Assembly: GCA_963921825.1 (NCBI GenBank)
Contig: OY997591.1
Coordinates: forward strand, 21,447,515 to 21,511,514
Reading direction: 5' to 3'
Origin: Erodium maritimum
Lineage: Eukaryota > Streptophyta > Magnoliopsida > Geraniales > Geraniaceae
Length of the DNA: 64,000 nt
The position numbers were made by a program, and so were the translations under genes. This document shows positions 44,835 through 56,745 of this stretch, in pieces (within the stretch, counting starts at the first letter, position 1; each line of letters starts with the position of its first letter). The notes beneath the pieces are model-generated. The model saw nothing but the letters and a program-made list of their open reading frames with translations. It did not search any database and was not told the origin of the DNA.

Positions 44835-47800
44835 CTCCCCCTTGGACACAACCATTTACAAATACACCAATTGCGTCTTAAGTTGCCTCGTTAAAACCTC
44901 CTCAGGAAAACCCGGTGGGACAAAACATGTAAGGAAAAGATTGCAACGCGCAAAACGTGCTTGATGTTGTGCTTGATGCTTCCTCGTTGAAAACCTCTCC
45001 AAGAAAACCATGTGGGACAAAACTTGGATAAGGGAAAAAGAGTGCAGCGCACGAAATTTATCTCCCCCTGACTTCAGGCAGGTTACTTTGGTTGCTTGCT
45101 CAGGCGACGCATGCCGATTCTGTGAACTAGCTTCTCAAAGGTAGAAGTCGGCAAAGTTTTAGTAAATAAATCCGCAAGATTCTCGCAGGATCGAATCTGC
45201 TTGACATCTATCTCATTACTCTTCTGGAGCTCATGAGTATAAAAGAACTTCGGAGAGATGTGCTTGATTCTGTCTCTTTTGATATAGCCTCCTCTTACTT
45301 GAGCTATACAAGCTACATTGTCTTCATATATGATGGAAGGATAGCTTGGCGGAGGAATTCCGAGTGAGCATAACACATGCTTCAAAACGGATCGCAGGAA
45401 AACACATTCTCGGCTAGCTTCATGTAGCGCCAAAATATCCGAGTGGTTCGTGGATGTCGCAACCAAAGTCTGCTTCGTAGAGCGCCAGAAGATGGTTGTT
45501 TCACTGCAGGTGAAAACATATCCTGTCTGGGAGCGGGTTTTGTGATGATCTGATAAATAGCCTGCATTTACATATCCGACCAGGTCGACGCTCCCCCTGG
45601 ACTTAGAATACATAAGTCCCAAATCTCTAGTCCCGCTCAGATAACGAAGTACATGCTTTATATCGTTCCAATGCCGTCGAGTGGGTTCTGAACTGAACCT
45701 GGCAAGTACATTTACTGCGAATGCTATGTCAGGTCGCGTACATTGTCAGGTCGCGTACATTTACCCCAATAGCATTTAGATATGGTACTTCAGGACCAAG
45801 TATCTCTTCATCTGCTTCCTTGGGACGGAATGGATCTCTTCTGGGATCTAAAGAACGGACGACCGTTAGAGTACTGAGAGCGTGAGAATTATCCATACTA
45901 AAACGCTTCAAAAGATTTTCAACATATGCTGATTGATGGATCAAAATACCATCAGACAGATGCTCGAGCTGCAGGCCGAGACAATGTCTAATCCTTCCCA
46001 AATCTTTCATTTCGAATTCTCGTTTCAGATAATCTGAAGCTTTGAGGATCTCTTCTGGAGTCCCAATCAGATTTATGTCATCAACGTATACTGCAATAAT
46101 AACAAACCCGGAGGTTTTTTTCTTAATGAACACATATGGACAAATAACATCATTCTTATAGCCTTCTCTGGTAAGGTATTCGCTAAGGCGATGATACCAC
46201 ATCCTACCAAATTGCTTTAGTCCATACAGAGATTTCTGTACCTTTATTGAACACAGATCTCTGGGGATATCTATCATTGCTTCAGGCAATCTCAACCTAT
46301 CAAGGAGTTTCATATAGATATCAGTGTCCAAATTACCATACAGGTAAGCAGTCACAACGTCCATCATGCACATATCAAGTCCTTCAGAGACTGATAGGCT
46401 GATCAAATATCTGAAAGTGATCATATCCATTACTGGGGAATATGTCTCATCAAAATCGACTCCTGGTCGTTGAGAGAATCCTTGGGCCACAAGTCTAGCC
46501 TTATATCGGGCGACTTCATTTTTCTCATTTCGTTTCCTTACAAATACCCATCTGTAACCAACAGGGTTGACATCTTCTGGTGTCTTGGAAACGGGCCCAA
46601 AAACTTGGCGTTTCGCCAATGAAGCCAATTCTTCCTGAATTGCTTCTTCCCACATAGGCCAGTCATCCCTGTGACGGCATTCGTCGATGCTTCGGGGCTC
46701 AAAATCAAACTCATTTATGATCTCGTTGGCCACCGCGAACGCAAAGACTTCATCAACAATAATTTTCTCATTTCTTAACTCTTCAGGAGCATTAGAGTCT
46801 TCTGGTACTTCTGGACCGATTGGTATTCCTGGACCGACTGGTACTTCTGGACCGATTGGTTCTTCTAGAACCGACTCTGGTAGTTCTTCTGGAACTACTT
46901 CTGGTAATGAGGCTTTTTAATCGGTTGGTTCTTCTGGAACCACCGCTTTCTTATCCCATACATTCGTCTGACATTTCCGCTTCCGGGGAACAATGTCTTT
47001 TGATCCAACTGGTCTCCCACGCTTCAGGCGTGCACTCGAGAAATCGATAGCTGCTTTTGCAGTATCGCCAGTGACCTTAATTCTAGCTGGTACATTGATT
47101 GCATCTATATAAGACCTTGTCATCTTTGACGTGTCTGCAAATGCATCAGGCATTTGATTTGCAACCTTTTGCAAATGAATTATTCTATGTACTTCTATTT
47201 CACATTGTGATGTGCGTGGGTCTAAATGAGACAACGAACTCACATTCCATGAAAGTTCATGCCCAACTTCAGGAGGCTTATAAGAGAGTGAAAACCTTAG
47301 TTCAGGAGGCTTATCTTTCTCACCTAGAGGTGAAAATGTTGTCTCGTCAAAATGACAATCTGCAAATCTTGCAGTAAACAAATCACCCATCCGAGGTTCA
47401 AGATACCTTATAATGGACGTGAATCAAAACCAACATATATCCCCAACTGACGTTGGGGTCCCATTTTTGTGCGTTGAGTAGGTGCGATCGACACTTGCAC
47501 TGAGCAACCAAAGATTCGCAAATGGGATATATTAGGTTGGTTCCCACACACAAGTTGTACAGGAGAATATTGATGATAAGCACTTGGTCTTATACGAATT
47601 AAAGATGCAGCATGTAATACAGCATGTCCCCAAGCAGAAATAGGTAATTGTGATTGCATTAATAATGTACGTGCAATTACCTGTATACGTTTGGTAAACG
47701 ATTCTGCTAACCCATTCTGGGTATGGACATGTGCAACGGGATGTTCAATATCAATCCCTAAAGACATGCAATAATCATCAAATGCTCTTGATGTGAATTC

Positions 47801-50206
47801 ACCAGCATTATTAAGACGAATTGACTTAGTGGGATGATCAGGGAAATGTGCCCTCGGCTTAATGATTTGGGCCAGCAATTTAGCGAACGCCACATTTCGC
47901 GTTGACAACAAGCAAATATGAGACCATCTGCTGGATGCGTCTATCAGGACCATGAAATAACTAAATGGTCCACTGGCTGGATGTATAGGGCCACATATAT
48001 CTCCTTGAATCCTTTGCAGGAAAGATGGCATTTCAATGTTAATCTTAGTTTGCGATGGTCGGACCACTAATTTTCCTTGTGAAGAAGCTGTACATGATAT
48101 CTCATTGGACATTAGGATCTTCTGGTCCTTTAATGAATGCCCACATGAGTTTCCAACAATCCTATGCATCATGGTCGATCCCGGATGACCAAGACGATTG
48201 TGCCAAAGCATAAAAGCATTTGGTTAATGAACTTCTGGTTCATTGTTGTGTAGGTTTCAACGGTTCTTATGGTTTTATAATACAAACCTGATGATAAAAC
48301 CTGTAATTTTTCAAGTACACGCTTTTCACCACATTTATTTAAAGTGATACAGAGAAACTCGGTCTCATTTTCACTTCTGGTCTCGACATGATATCCGTTG
48401 CTACAAATATCCTTGAAGCAAAGTAGATTTCTTCTGGATCTACTTGCATATAAAGCATTACGGGTATTTAACCTTGTTCCATTTTCTAATATCAAGGTAG
48501 CTCTTCCGGAGCCTTCTATTAAATTTTCGATACCCGTAATTGTGCTAACATTTTCTTCAACCAAGGTTAGATAAGAGAAATATTTTTTATCTCTTAAGAT
48601 TGTTTGCATCGACGCGCAATCAACAATACATAAGTCGCCATCATTTCTGCAAATATGCGACCCATAGTTGGGATCCATATCCTTTTGTAAACTTAGGAAA
48701 GGATTACAAAAACATTATATATATTTCACATTGACTAAAAGTAGGGGAATACATAACGACACAAGTTCAATCTACATTTTCATCACTGTCCACATTTCCG
48801 TCATCATCTTTAAAGAAGTCGGAGACTGTAAGCTTGATTGGAGCATCTTCAGGGCTCACATGATCAATGAAATTTGTCTCAGCGACCTTCTCTTTTCCCT
48901 TTATCGACTCTTAGTATAACTTTACCAAGTGGTTTGGCACACAACATGCACGTGACCAATGATCAGTCCCTCCACAACGGTAACATATGTTTTCGGCATT
49001 TACGGGAGTCGGGTTCTATGGGCCTTTTCTTTTCTCATATCGGGTCCATTTCTGGTGGTACACCCTATCATCTCTTCTATAAGGTTGGAAATTATTATGC
49101 CCATATCCCTGACTGCAACCATGTCCACGACCTCGACCTCGACCTCTAAAGGGTCCTCGGCCTCGTCTAGGTCCAGAGTTACCATCATATCCTGTCACAT
49201 TCGCTTCAGGGAATGGAGCACTGCCTACAGGGCGAGTTTGATGGTTCTTCATTAATAATTCATTGTTTTGCTCTGCAACGAGAAAACAAGCAATTAGATC
49301 TGTAAATTTCTTAAACTTTTTTCTCGATATTGCTGCTCCAGGAGCATATTCGAGGGATGGAACGTGGAGAATGTTTTCTCAAGCATAGATTCGTCAGTTA
49401 TTTTCTCACCACAACTACGAAGCTTGGGAACAATTTTAAACATAGCCGAATTGTACTTATTTATAGACTTAAAGTCTTGTAACCTGAGGTTAGACCAATC
49501 ATATAGGGCACGAGGGAGAGCAATTGCTTTCATATGCTCAAACCTCTCCTTGAGCTGAACCCATAAACTAAGGGGGTCTTAGTCAATTATATATTCAAGT
49601 CGTAGGTCCCTATGCATTTGATGACGGATTAAAATTGTGGTCGTGGATTTGTTTTTGACTGACTCGTTATTCCCCTCTTTTATGAAGTCTCCAAGATTCT
49701 GAGATCTCAAGTGGAGAGTCGTGTCTAGCGCCCATTCATAATAGTTTTTCTCGTCTAGTCTAAGGGGAGCATAATTAAGCTTTGCCAAGTTAGCCATCCT
49801 GAACATTGATCAAAATAATTGTATGTCAAGATCATACTCGACTTCAGGTCGTTGATATTTTATTTTGGAACTTCTGGTCCAATACATATCGGGTCGCTAG
49901 TATTATATATTTGGTCCAAACGTTTCGGTTTTAACGAATTTTTAAATTCAGGTATTAACGATAAAATACAAGAATACGGTAAATATCAAATTTCTGATGT
50001 GAAAGATCCAATATACATTGGCAGTCACAGAGCATACTTATCGGAAAAACCGTAAATAAACTTATATAAATGAGCATGAATCAGATATAAATAAATTAAT
50101 GATAATTTGAATATCTGATACCTGAGCAGTAGAACAGACCGTTCGTACTGAATAACGATTTGAGAAAATTTAACGATTACAACGGAACAGAGTCGTGTTG
50201 ATAACG

Positions 50207-50433
50207 TGTTGTGATTATTTCTCAAACGATCATAACCGAAACTAAATGATCGAACTTCTTACTGAACCGAAACTAATTCACTCTCTTTTATTGCTGTGTA
50301 TTCTCTTATAACTTGTTTTTGTAACCATTTCTTCTACATACATGCATGTATATATAGTGTTAAATTATATGGCTTAGTCACCTAGGGTTTAGCCACGTGT
50401 ATCAAATGAGAGAAGTACACGTGCATTACAACA
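50207..50433 (-). repeat. 5' LTR of the Copia fossil
   Basis: 227 bp, TGTTGTGATTATTTCTCAAA to GTGCATTACAACA, followed by ATACT. Just inside it, the complement reads GTTATCAACACGACTC, a primer-site-like sequence. Confidence 0.92.
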
Positions 50434-50741
50434 ATACTATCGCAATTGTAAAGGAGTATTTTCTGTTGTAAAAATCATCAAATTTTGACTGAAAAATCAA
50501 ATAGAATACTAGTGGACGAAAGTCAATATGACATGCATATTGAGATACATTGTTTTAGTGTATTAACCATTAATAAAAAAAATTTACAATACTTCAAAAT
50601 ATACAAATCTTGATCCCCGTTTACAAAAAAAAAAGCGTTCTCAAAAGCCCTAATAGGGTTCACCCAAAACCCATTTAGGGTTCGACTTTGATCCCGTCAG
50701 GGGTGGTCTTCCTCGTCGTCGGAGCCTCCACACAGTGTTCC
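50434..50741. other. Flank between Copia fossil and solo LTR, no gene seen
   Basis: AT-rich up to about 50640. A short segment follows (AAGCCCTAATAGGGTTCACC, then GTCTTCCTCGTCGTCGGAGC) that may be the left part of the sequence into which the solo LTR inserted. No gene is supported. Confidence 0.4.
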
Positions 50742-51419
50742 TGTAAAGACCGCTCCGGTTAAATTTATAAATGTTTAAATTTATAGATTGGAACGTCGTT
50801 GGTTGGAAAACGGGTTGATTTTGGAGCCTTTTGCAAAAGAAAAAAGAAAGCAAAAAAAAAGGGAAACAGGCCTGGACTCGTCAGCAGACCAGGCCCAATC
50901 AACTGAGCCCAAGTCTGTGCGCTGAAGCCCAAGCCCGTCCCCAAAACCCTACTGTTCATGCGTCTTCCTCTTCCCTTCGCGCACGCCTCCCGAGACGTTT
51001 CATCTTCCTCTCTCTCGCTCGTTCTCTCTCTCTCTCTCGAAACCGCGTCGCCATCGTTGTCCCTCTCTCTCCCGGTCTCGAATCGAATCGCGTCGGCGAC
51101 GGAGGAAATCGCACGGTTTGTGCCTCCCTCGCCCCGTTCTTCTTCCCCGACCACGCCTCACCTGAAAACCCGTCGGGCCAAGCTCGATTTAGACGAGTTC
51201 AGTCGGAACGACGCCGGCGAACCCTCGCCCTCGCTAGATCTGAGACGGAGGAGGCCGTGAGTGGCATGCCGACCACCGCCGTCCTCTTCCAGGTCAGGTC
51301 GGCGCTCTACCGTCGCTCCCGAGCATCGTCGTGCGTTCTCCGGGCTCCCATGATGTCGTCGCCGCCGTCAAGACTGGCCGGAACCCTAGCTTCCGCCCTT
51401 CTTCGTCTCCAGCTCAGGC

Positions 51420-51527
51420 CAGATCCGATTGGGCCTTGGGCCAGAGTTAATCCGGTTGGGCCTTGGGCCAGAGCTGATCCGGTTGGGCCTTGGGCCAGAG
51501 CTGATCTGCTTGGGCCTCGGGCCAGGT
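51420..51527. repeat. Four 27-bp tandem units in outer solo LTR
   Basis: Four units of the type CTGATCCGGTTGGGCCTTGG followed by GCCAGAG. The period is divisible by three, so the repeat keeps a frame open in the plus strand, which explains the repetitive translated track here. Confidence 0.85.
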
Positions 51528-54059
51528 CAGGCCTTGGGTCAGGCCCAGGTCCTTGGATTGGGTTCTGGACTCGGGTCTGGACCTGGGTCTAAGTCGGGTC
51601 GGATCCAGGTCGGATTCGGGTCCGGTTTTCGGATTCGAGTCGGGACCGGGTCGGGCAGTTTGTTTAACTTAATTAATTAATTTACAGGAATTAAATTGGG
51701 AAATTTAAAGGACTTAACTGTTAAGTTAGAGGACTATTATGGACTGGACCGGGTCTGATTACCGCCCTCACTTGTTAAATTTAGGCTTTGACCTCGATCG
51801 TGGAGAAGACCGGAGGTAGGCCCGGACGTCAGCAGTTAGGAGACCCAGATAGAGTTTGAGAGGTAGGGAAATACCTCGGAACCTCACTTTATTACGGACG
51901 TACTAGAATGCATATAGGGAAACCTTAATAACCGGATAAATAACTAGTATGCCTGTAGGATGTGAATAACTAGCGTAGACATATAAACTGTGAACCTTTT
52001 ACGAAACTTGTCGTGCTGTAGTTGTGGGAATTGTCGTGCTGGTAGAATCGGGCCATGTCGCGCCTGTAGGATTGTTTGTTGATTGTGTTTGATGGTGTGT
52101 TATGTGTTGTTTAAACGGTTAATAATTAACGAAGATGAAAACGAGTAGAGGTGAACTTAGTGATGCATATTAGTGACTTGATTGGTTTGATTTTGTTTAT
52201 ATGACCTGTTGAAATATGGGCATTGGGGAATGGATACCGGCTAAGCCGGTGGGGTTACCACGTTGAGTGTGGTGTCCGTAAGTGATTGTAATAACCACTC
52301 CCGGTCAACGCCAGTCAAACCTGCGAAAAACAGGAAAATTTAAATTTTTTGGTCAGGCACTTAATTAAACCTAAATTTGACTCCGAGGGTCATACCGGAC
52401 TTAAGTTGACCCCGTTATTGACCAAAGTGAGTTCCAGGGACTCAGGGCAACTTTCTGATCAATTTGGGAAATGTTGACTTTTCGCTGGAAAAGTCAACCG
52501 AGCGACGTTTTGGTCCATTCGAGGACCGTTTTGGATCCAAAAAAGCTTAGCCGTCATCGCAGCGGTCTTAGTTGAGCCGTTTCCTTGTAGCCCGTGAAGT
52601 TTCGTAATTTCTTGGAAAAAGTGCCCGTTCGGGGCTCGAGACGGCCGAATTTCGCGAATCTGATTGGAAAATATCTAGAAGATATTTTCCAAAAGGTGTG
52701 GGACCCACTTGCCACATGTCCATTATGTGGTGGTGTTAGGTTTCTTGAACAAAACAAAGATGAGACTTGAAGTGTTAGTTTTGTATTTAAATATTAGTTG
52801 TTGTTTTAAAAACCAAACAAAAGGAAGAGCAAATATGTGGGTCTCGGCCAAGCATTTCAAAAGAGCAAAAAAGAGATGTTTTAGAGAGAGAAAGGAGTTA
52901 GAAGGAAGAGAGAAAAAGAGAAGAGGCTTTGGGAAGTTGTGACGTTTCTCGTTCATCAACCCGTTGGATCGTCTCAACGATAGAAGATTCAAGCTCACAC
53001 CGTCATTCTCTACGGTGAGCACCTAACCGATTTTCGTTTTGGTACATTTGAAATTTAGGGTTTGAGTTTAAACGGTTTGATTATGGTTGGGTTTTGGTTA
53101 GAATTGGTTTAAAGATTGAATGGTTGAGGTTTGGGGTTCGTTAGGAACGTTTTGGGGCAAAAAGGGAATTTTTCCATTGTGGTCGTGTGGGGCCCACGTG
53201 CTCGGGTGATCGGGTTTAGTGTTCGGGTGGTTTAGAACGTTCCCCGGACCATTTATCCTTAACCGAATCGAAATTTGGATTTAAAATGCGAAAGTTGTAA
53301 TTATCGGGTTTAGAAACTTTAAACGTTAATTAATTGACTCGGAAGTCGGAATTCGATTCTGTCAAGTACAGTGGGACCCTTGAATTATTCTAAGACCGTA
53401 GAAACGAAAACGGGAATTTTTGGAGCCCCGGAAGGGCATTTACAAAACCCGGGCAGATTCGCCATGTCGGGCGAATCGGGCCTTTACGGGTCCTTTATCG
53501 ACAATGTCGAGTAATTGGGAAGTGTGGGAGTGATCGACATTGTCGGGGTTAAGTTTGAACGTCAAATTCAATGAATTTCAGTTTATTCCTGCGAGTTGTT
53601 AAGTGCCTTAAAATTGTGTTCTTTTAGATCGTGTCGCGGACCGAGGCAAGCGAAAGCTGGGTGAGTGACTGAGATCACACCGGAGCTCGTTGGTTGGATT
53701 TTGGAGAACACGCACGATGTAGGGAAAAGTAGCCGGATCTCGGCCCTGACTAGGGAAAGTTAACAGTAGATTTGCATGTGACACCGGGGTGTCGTGGGTG
53801 AAGTAGGTTATCGAATATTAGAAATGCATGATACGGGACGTAGCGAACATTGGAAATGCATGTGACACTTAGTAGTGTCGTAGGAGCAGAGAACTTAGCG
53901 TTAGTAGAATTACTGGAGGCCTATGACCATGCCCGGAGGTTGATTGTGAACTTATCGATATTAGGAGTACTGGAGGCATATGACCATGCCCGGAGGTTGA
54001 TTGTGAAACTGTTGATATTAGGACTGTTGGAGGCATTGGTTACGCCGGAGGTTGTTGTG

Positions 54060-54520
54060 TAATTCGTGTCTTGGGTGGCCATGAGAGCCCGTGTTACTGT
54101 TGTGTCTTGGGTGGCCATGAGAGCCCGTGTTACTGGTGTGTCTTGGGTGGCCATGAGTGCCTGTGGGGTTGTTGAGCCCGTGAGTTACTGTTGGTGTGTC
54201 TTGGGTGGCCATGAGTGCCCGTGGGGTTGTTGAGCCTGTGAGTTACTGTTGGTGTGTCTTGGGTGGACGTGAGTGCCCGTGGGGTTGTTGAGCCCGTGAG
54301 TTAGGGTTGGTGTGTCTTGGGAGGCCGTGAGTGCCTGTGGGGTTGTTGAGCCCGTGAGTTATGGTTGGTGTGTCTTGGGAGGCCGTGAGTGCCCGTGGGG
54401 TTGTTGAGCCCGTGAGTTATGGTTGGTGTGTCTTGGGAGGCCGTGAGTGCTCGTGGGTTGTTGAGTCCGTGTTTTACTGTTGGTGTCTTGGGTGGCCATG
54501 AGTGCCTGTGGAGTGTTGAA
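54060..54520. repeat. Tandem repeat tract around GTGTCTTGGGTGGCCATGAG
   Basis: Imperfect, variable-length units built from TGTCTTGGG(T/A)GGCC, GTGAGTGCCCGTGGGGTTGT and TGAGCCCGTGAGTTA. The complementary words (CACTCAAGACACC, GGTTCAACAACCCCACGG) are repeated at the matching place in the LTRs at 33300-33720 and 42390-42770. The array is therefore an old feature of the family that varies in copy number. Confidence 0.85.
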
Positions 54521-54620
54521 CTTGTGTTGTTGCTGTTTGTTGAACTTTGCTTGTGATTGTGATTGTGCTTGCCCGAGGTTAGTGACCCGATTGTGTGTCG
54601 GGAAGTGGTGCAAATCCTGG

Positions 54621-55043
54621 TAGGTTACGAGCATTCTTTGGCTGGCCTGACCAAGTTCGAGTCCCGGTAGGTTACGAGCATTCTTTGGCTGGCCTGACCA
54701 AGTTCGAGTCCCGGTAGGTTACGAGCATTCTTTGGCTGGCCTAACCAAGTTCGAGTCCCGGTAGGTTACGAGCATTCTTTGGCTGGCCTAACCAAGTTCG
54801 AGTCCCGGTAGGTTACGAGCATTCTTTGGCTGGCCTGACCAAGTTCGAGTCCCGGTAGGTTACGAGCATTCTTTGGCTGGCCTAACCAAGTTCGAGTCCC
54901 GGTAGGTAACGAGCATTCTTTGGCTGGCCTAACCAAGTTCGAGTCTCGGCAGGTTGTGAGCATTCTTTGGCTAGCCTGATCCGTGTTCGAGTCTCGGCAG
55001 GTTGTGAGCATTCTTTGGCTAGCCTGATCCGTGTTCGTGTCGT
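54621..55043. repeat. Nine 47-bp tandem units in nested solo LTR
   Basis: Nine contiguous units of 47 bp, each containing GGTTACGAGCATTCTTTGGC and CCAAGTTCGAGTCCCGG. The last two units diverge (GGTTGTGAGCATTC, CCTGATCCGTGTTCGAG). There are no unique spacers, so this is a simple tandem expansion. The corresponding place in the other LTRs of the family has a roughly 42-bp unit repeated three or four times. Confidence 0.9.
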
Positions 55044-55869
55044 TGGAGGAGGTCGTCAATGGTTGTGTCGGGTTTAAATTACGAGTTTGAGGTTGGGTCT
55101 GTTGAGGAAGGTAACGGGTTGTGAGTGTGACAGGTCGACCGCCTGGCCTGAGTGGTTCGGCAAAGCACGTGATTGAGGGAGGTTTCTGAGCAGCTGGTAT
55201 GCGATCTGTTGTGATCTTGTTTGGTGTGCGATCCTTTGTGATCTTGGTTGGTGTGCGATCCTTTGTGATCTTGGGTGTGCGTGGTGGTCTTTTGATCCAT
55301 TGGAAGAGGTTGTGATCGTCGTGTCCGGTCTATTTTACATGTCCGAGTGTTGAGTCGGGTGAGGAAAGTATCAGTGTGTGGGTGTCGGTCGGGTTACTTG
55401 AGTTTGGGGATGGTGATCCCCGGTGTTGAGTTGGTTGTTGGTGTTACCGGCTTTGTCTGCTGATTATGCCGTAGTCAGTCTGTTTTCCGTGGTGGTGAGC
55501 GAACGCTCACCCCTAGCTGCTTTTCCTACAGGTACCGGTCGCAGGTTGGACTATGGGAGCTTCTAAAGCTTGAAGAGCTAGGAGCGGGATTCTGGGTTTA
55601 TTTTGAGTCTAGCGACGGATACCATACTTTTGTCCACTTGTTGGGACGTGTTTTAAGTTGTAAATATTATTTTGTTGAACAAACGGTGATTTATGAAAAA
55701 GGCAACTAAATGTTTTATTATTTTAAATGTTCGCGTCCCGAGTTCGGTTTACTGAAATTGGGGCGTGACAGTGATGGTAAGTGCGTGTTGGTTTTGGGAG
55801 TATGATTGTGAGTGTGATTGTGATTATGGGTGCTTTGGTTACATGAGAAAGGTGGTTTCCCTACCTTCC

Positions 55870-56075
55870 GACCTGGAGTCGGTAAAACGATGTGTCCCGC
55901 GAAGAGGTGGTTTCCCTACCTTCCGATTAGCACTCGGTAAAACGATGTGTTGCACTGCGATGAGGTTGTGTCGCGAAGAGGCGATTTCCCTGCCTTCCGT
56001 GTATCGGTAAAACGATGTGTTCCGCGAAGAGGCGATTTCCCTGCCTTCCGTGTATCGGTAAAACGCTGTGTTCCG
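55870..56075. repeat. 51-bp tandem units in outer solo LTR
   Basis: About four imperfect units containing GCGAAGAGGCGATTTCCCTG and CGGTAAAACGATGTGTTCC. The two right-hand units are nearly identical. Confidence 0.8.
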
Positions 56076-56745
56076 CGATGAGGTCGATCGCCTATCCCGA
56101 CTGTGTGTTGGGGAAGTTGCGTGCGGCTACGCCGGACCGAGCGGGTTGCTCCCGAGACCGTGCAATTGTTACGAATTGTGTGTGACTGTGAATGACTTGA
56201 TTGTGATTGTTCGATGATGAGTTTCATGTGTGTGGTTTTCCGTGTAGTTGAAAGTGTCGTTTTTGGGTTATCCGTGAGTCGGTCGTGAAAGTGTTCCGGA
56301 CGGGGATTTACGAGATAGTTTATGGTAGAGTAAAGTGAAGGTTGCTTAAATTGGGTTACAGGTCTCGTAGTTGTCTTTCTCTTTTGAATTGTTAAAAGTT
56401 AGGTTGGAAACGTGATAATACTCTTTATTGGGGCAAGTGTTACTGTATTTTCCTACTGAGCGTCAAGCTCACCCCTCATCTTGTCTACACAGCTTTCGAG
56501 CACGTTTTGGATTAGAGGACATCGCAGAGCATGGGGCTAGCGAGAGTCTGGGAGTTGTTTTTTTTGTTTTTGTTTTGACATTAGAGACGTACTTTCTATT
56601 TTAAGACTTGTAATTGATTCGGTTTGGATTTATTATTATTATTTATGGAACAGCTTCTGAACTTTTGCAGCTTTTAAATTTTTAATCTTTTATTTTTCTT
56701 AGTTCGCACCCCGAGTTCGGCCAAGTACGGATTTGGGGCGTGACA

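Larger units (their letters stand above)
44591..50433 (-). mobile_element. Ty1/Copia fossil with both LTRs, TSD ATACT
   Basis: Fossil Copia element, 5.84 kb, minus orientation. Flanks are ATACT at 44586-44590 and ATACT at 50434-50438. Parts from right to left: 5' LTR 50207-50433; UBN2/gag region (about 49800-49250) with a zinc knuckle YRCGGTDHWSRAC near 48960; protease region and pre-integrase (LWHNRLGHPG, about 48650-48180); integrase (GDICGPIHPASGPFSYFMVL, about 48100-47400); reverse transcriptase (PVGYRWVFVRKRNEKNEVAR and YVDDINLIG, about 46700-45950); RNase H (about 45620-45080); polypurine tract CCAAGGGGGAG (complement of 44835-44845); 3' LTR 44591-44834. It is broken, with several breaks. 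LTR divergence of roughly 4 percent suggests an age of one to two million years. Confidence 0.93.
52287..55770 (+). repeat. Nested solo LTR, Gypsy-type, TSD GTGAT
   Basis: 3484 bp, tips TGTAATAACCACTCCCGG and TGAAATTGGGGCGTGACA, flanked by GTGAT at 52282-52286 and GTGAT at 55771-55775. It is in inverted orientation to, and clearly the same family as, the LTRs at 32497 and 41625. It shares GGTGAGCG-AA-CGCTCACC (55494-55511) and the block around CGAATCGGGCCTTTACGGGT near 53470. It is diverged and expanded by tandem repeats. No internal region remains, so it is a solo LTR fossil that inserted into the older outer LTR. Confidence 0.9.
50742..56745 (+). repeat. Solo LTR, Gypsy-type, interrupted by a second solo LTR
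   Basis: Outer LTR with tips TGTAAAGACCGCTCCGG and GATTTGGGGCGTGACA. These resemble the tips of the Gypsy LTR family above (TGTAATAACCAC and GGGGCGTGACA). Flanking pentamers are GTTCC (50737-50741) and GCTCC (56746-56750), four of five bases identical. No internal Gypsy sequence is associated, so it is a solo LTR fossil left by LTR-LTR recombination. Without the nested insert it is about 2.5 kb. It contains a 27-bp tandem repeat (51420-51527) and a 51-bp tandem repeat (about 55870-56075). Long open frames at 50831-51592 run through this GC-rich LTR and are not supported as genes. Confidence 0.8.

Noticed and set aside
50831-51680. Plus-strand open frame of 253 codons with repeated WARVNPVGP-like units
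   Set aside because: It lies inside the GC-rich outer solo LTR. The repetitive part is the 27-bp array, whose length is divisible by three. No domain is recognisable.
54621-55043. Regular array resembling a CRISPR
   Set aside because: The 47-bp units are contiguous without unique spacers, and the array lies inside a plant LTR. It is a tandem repeat.
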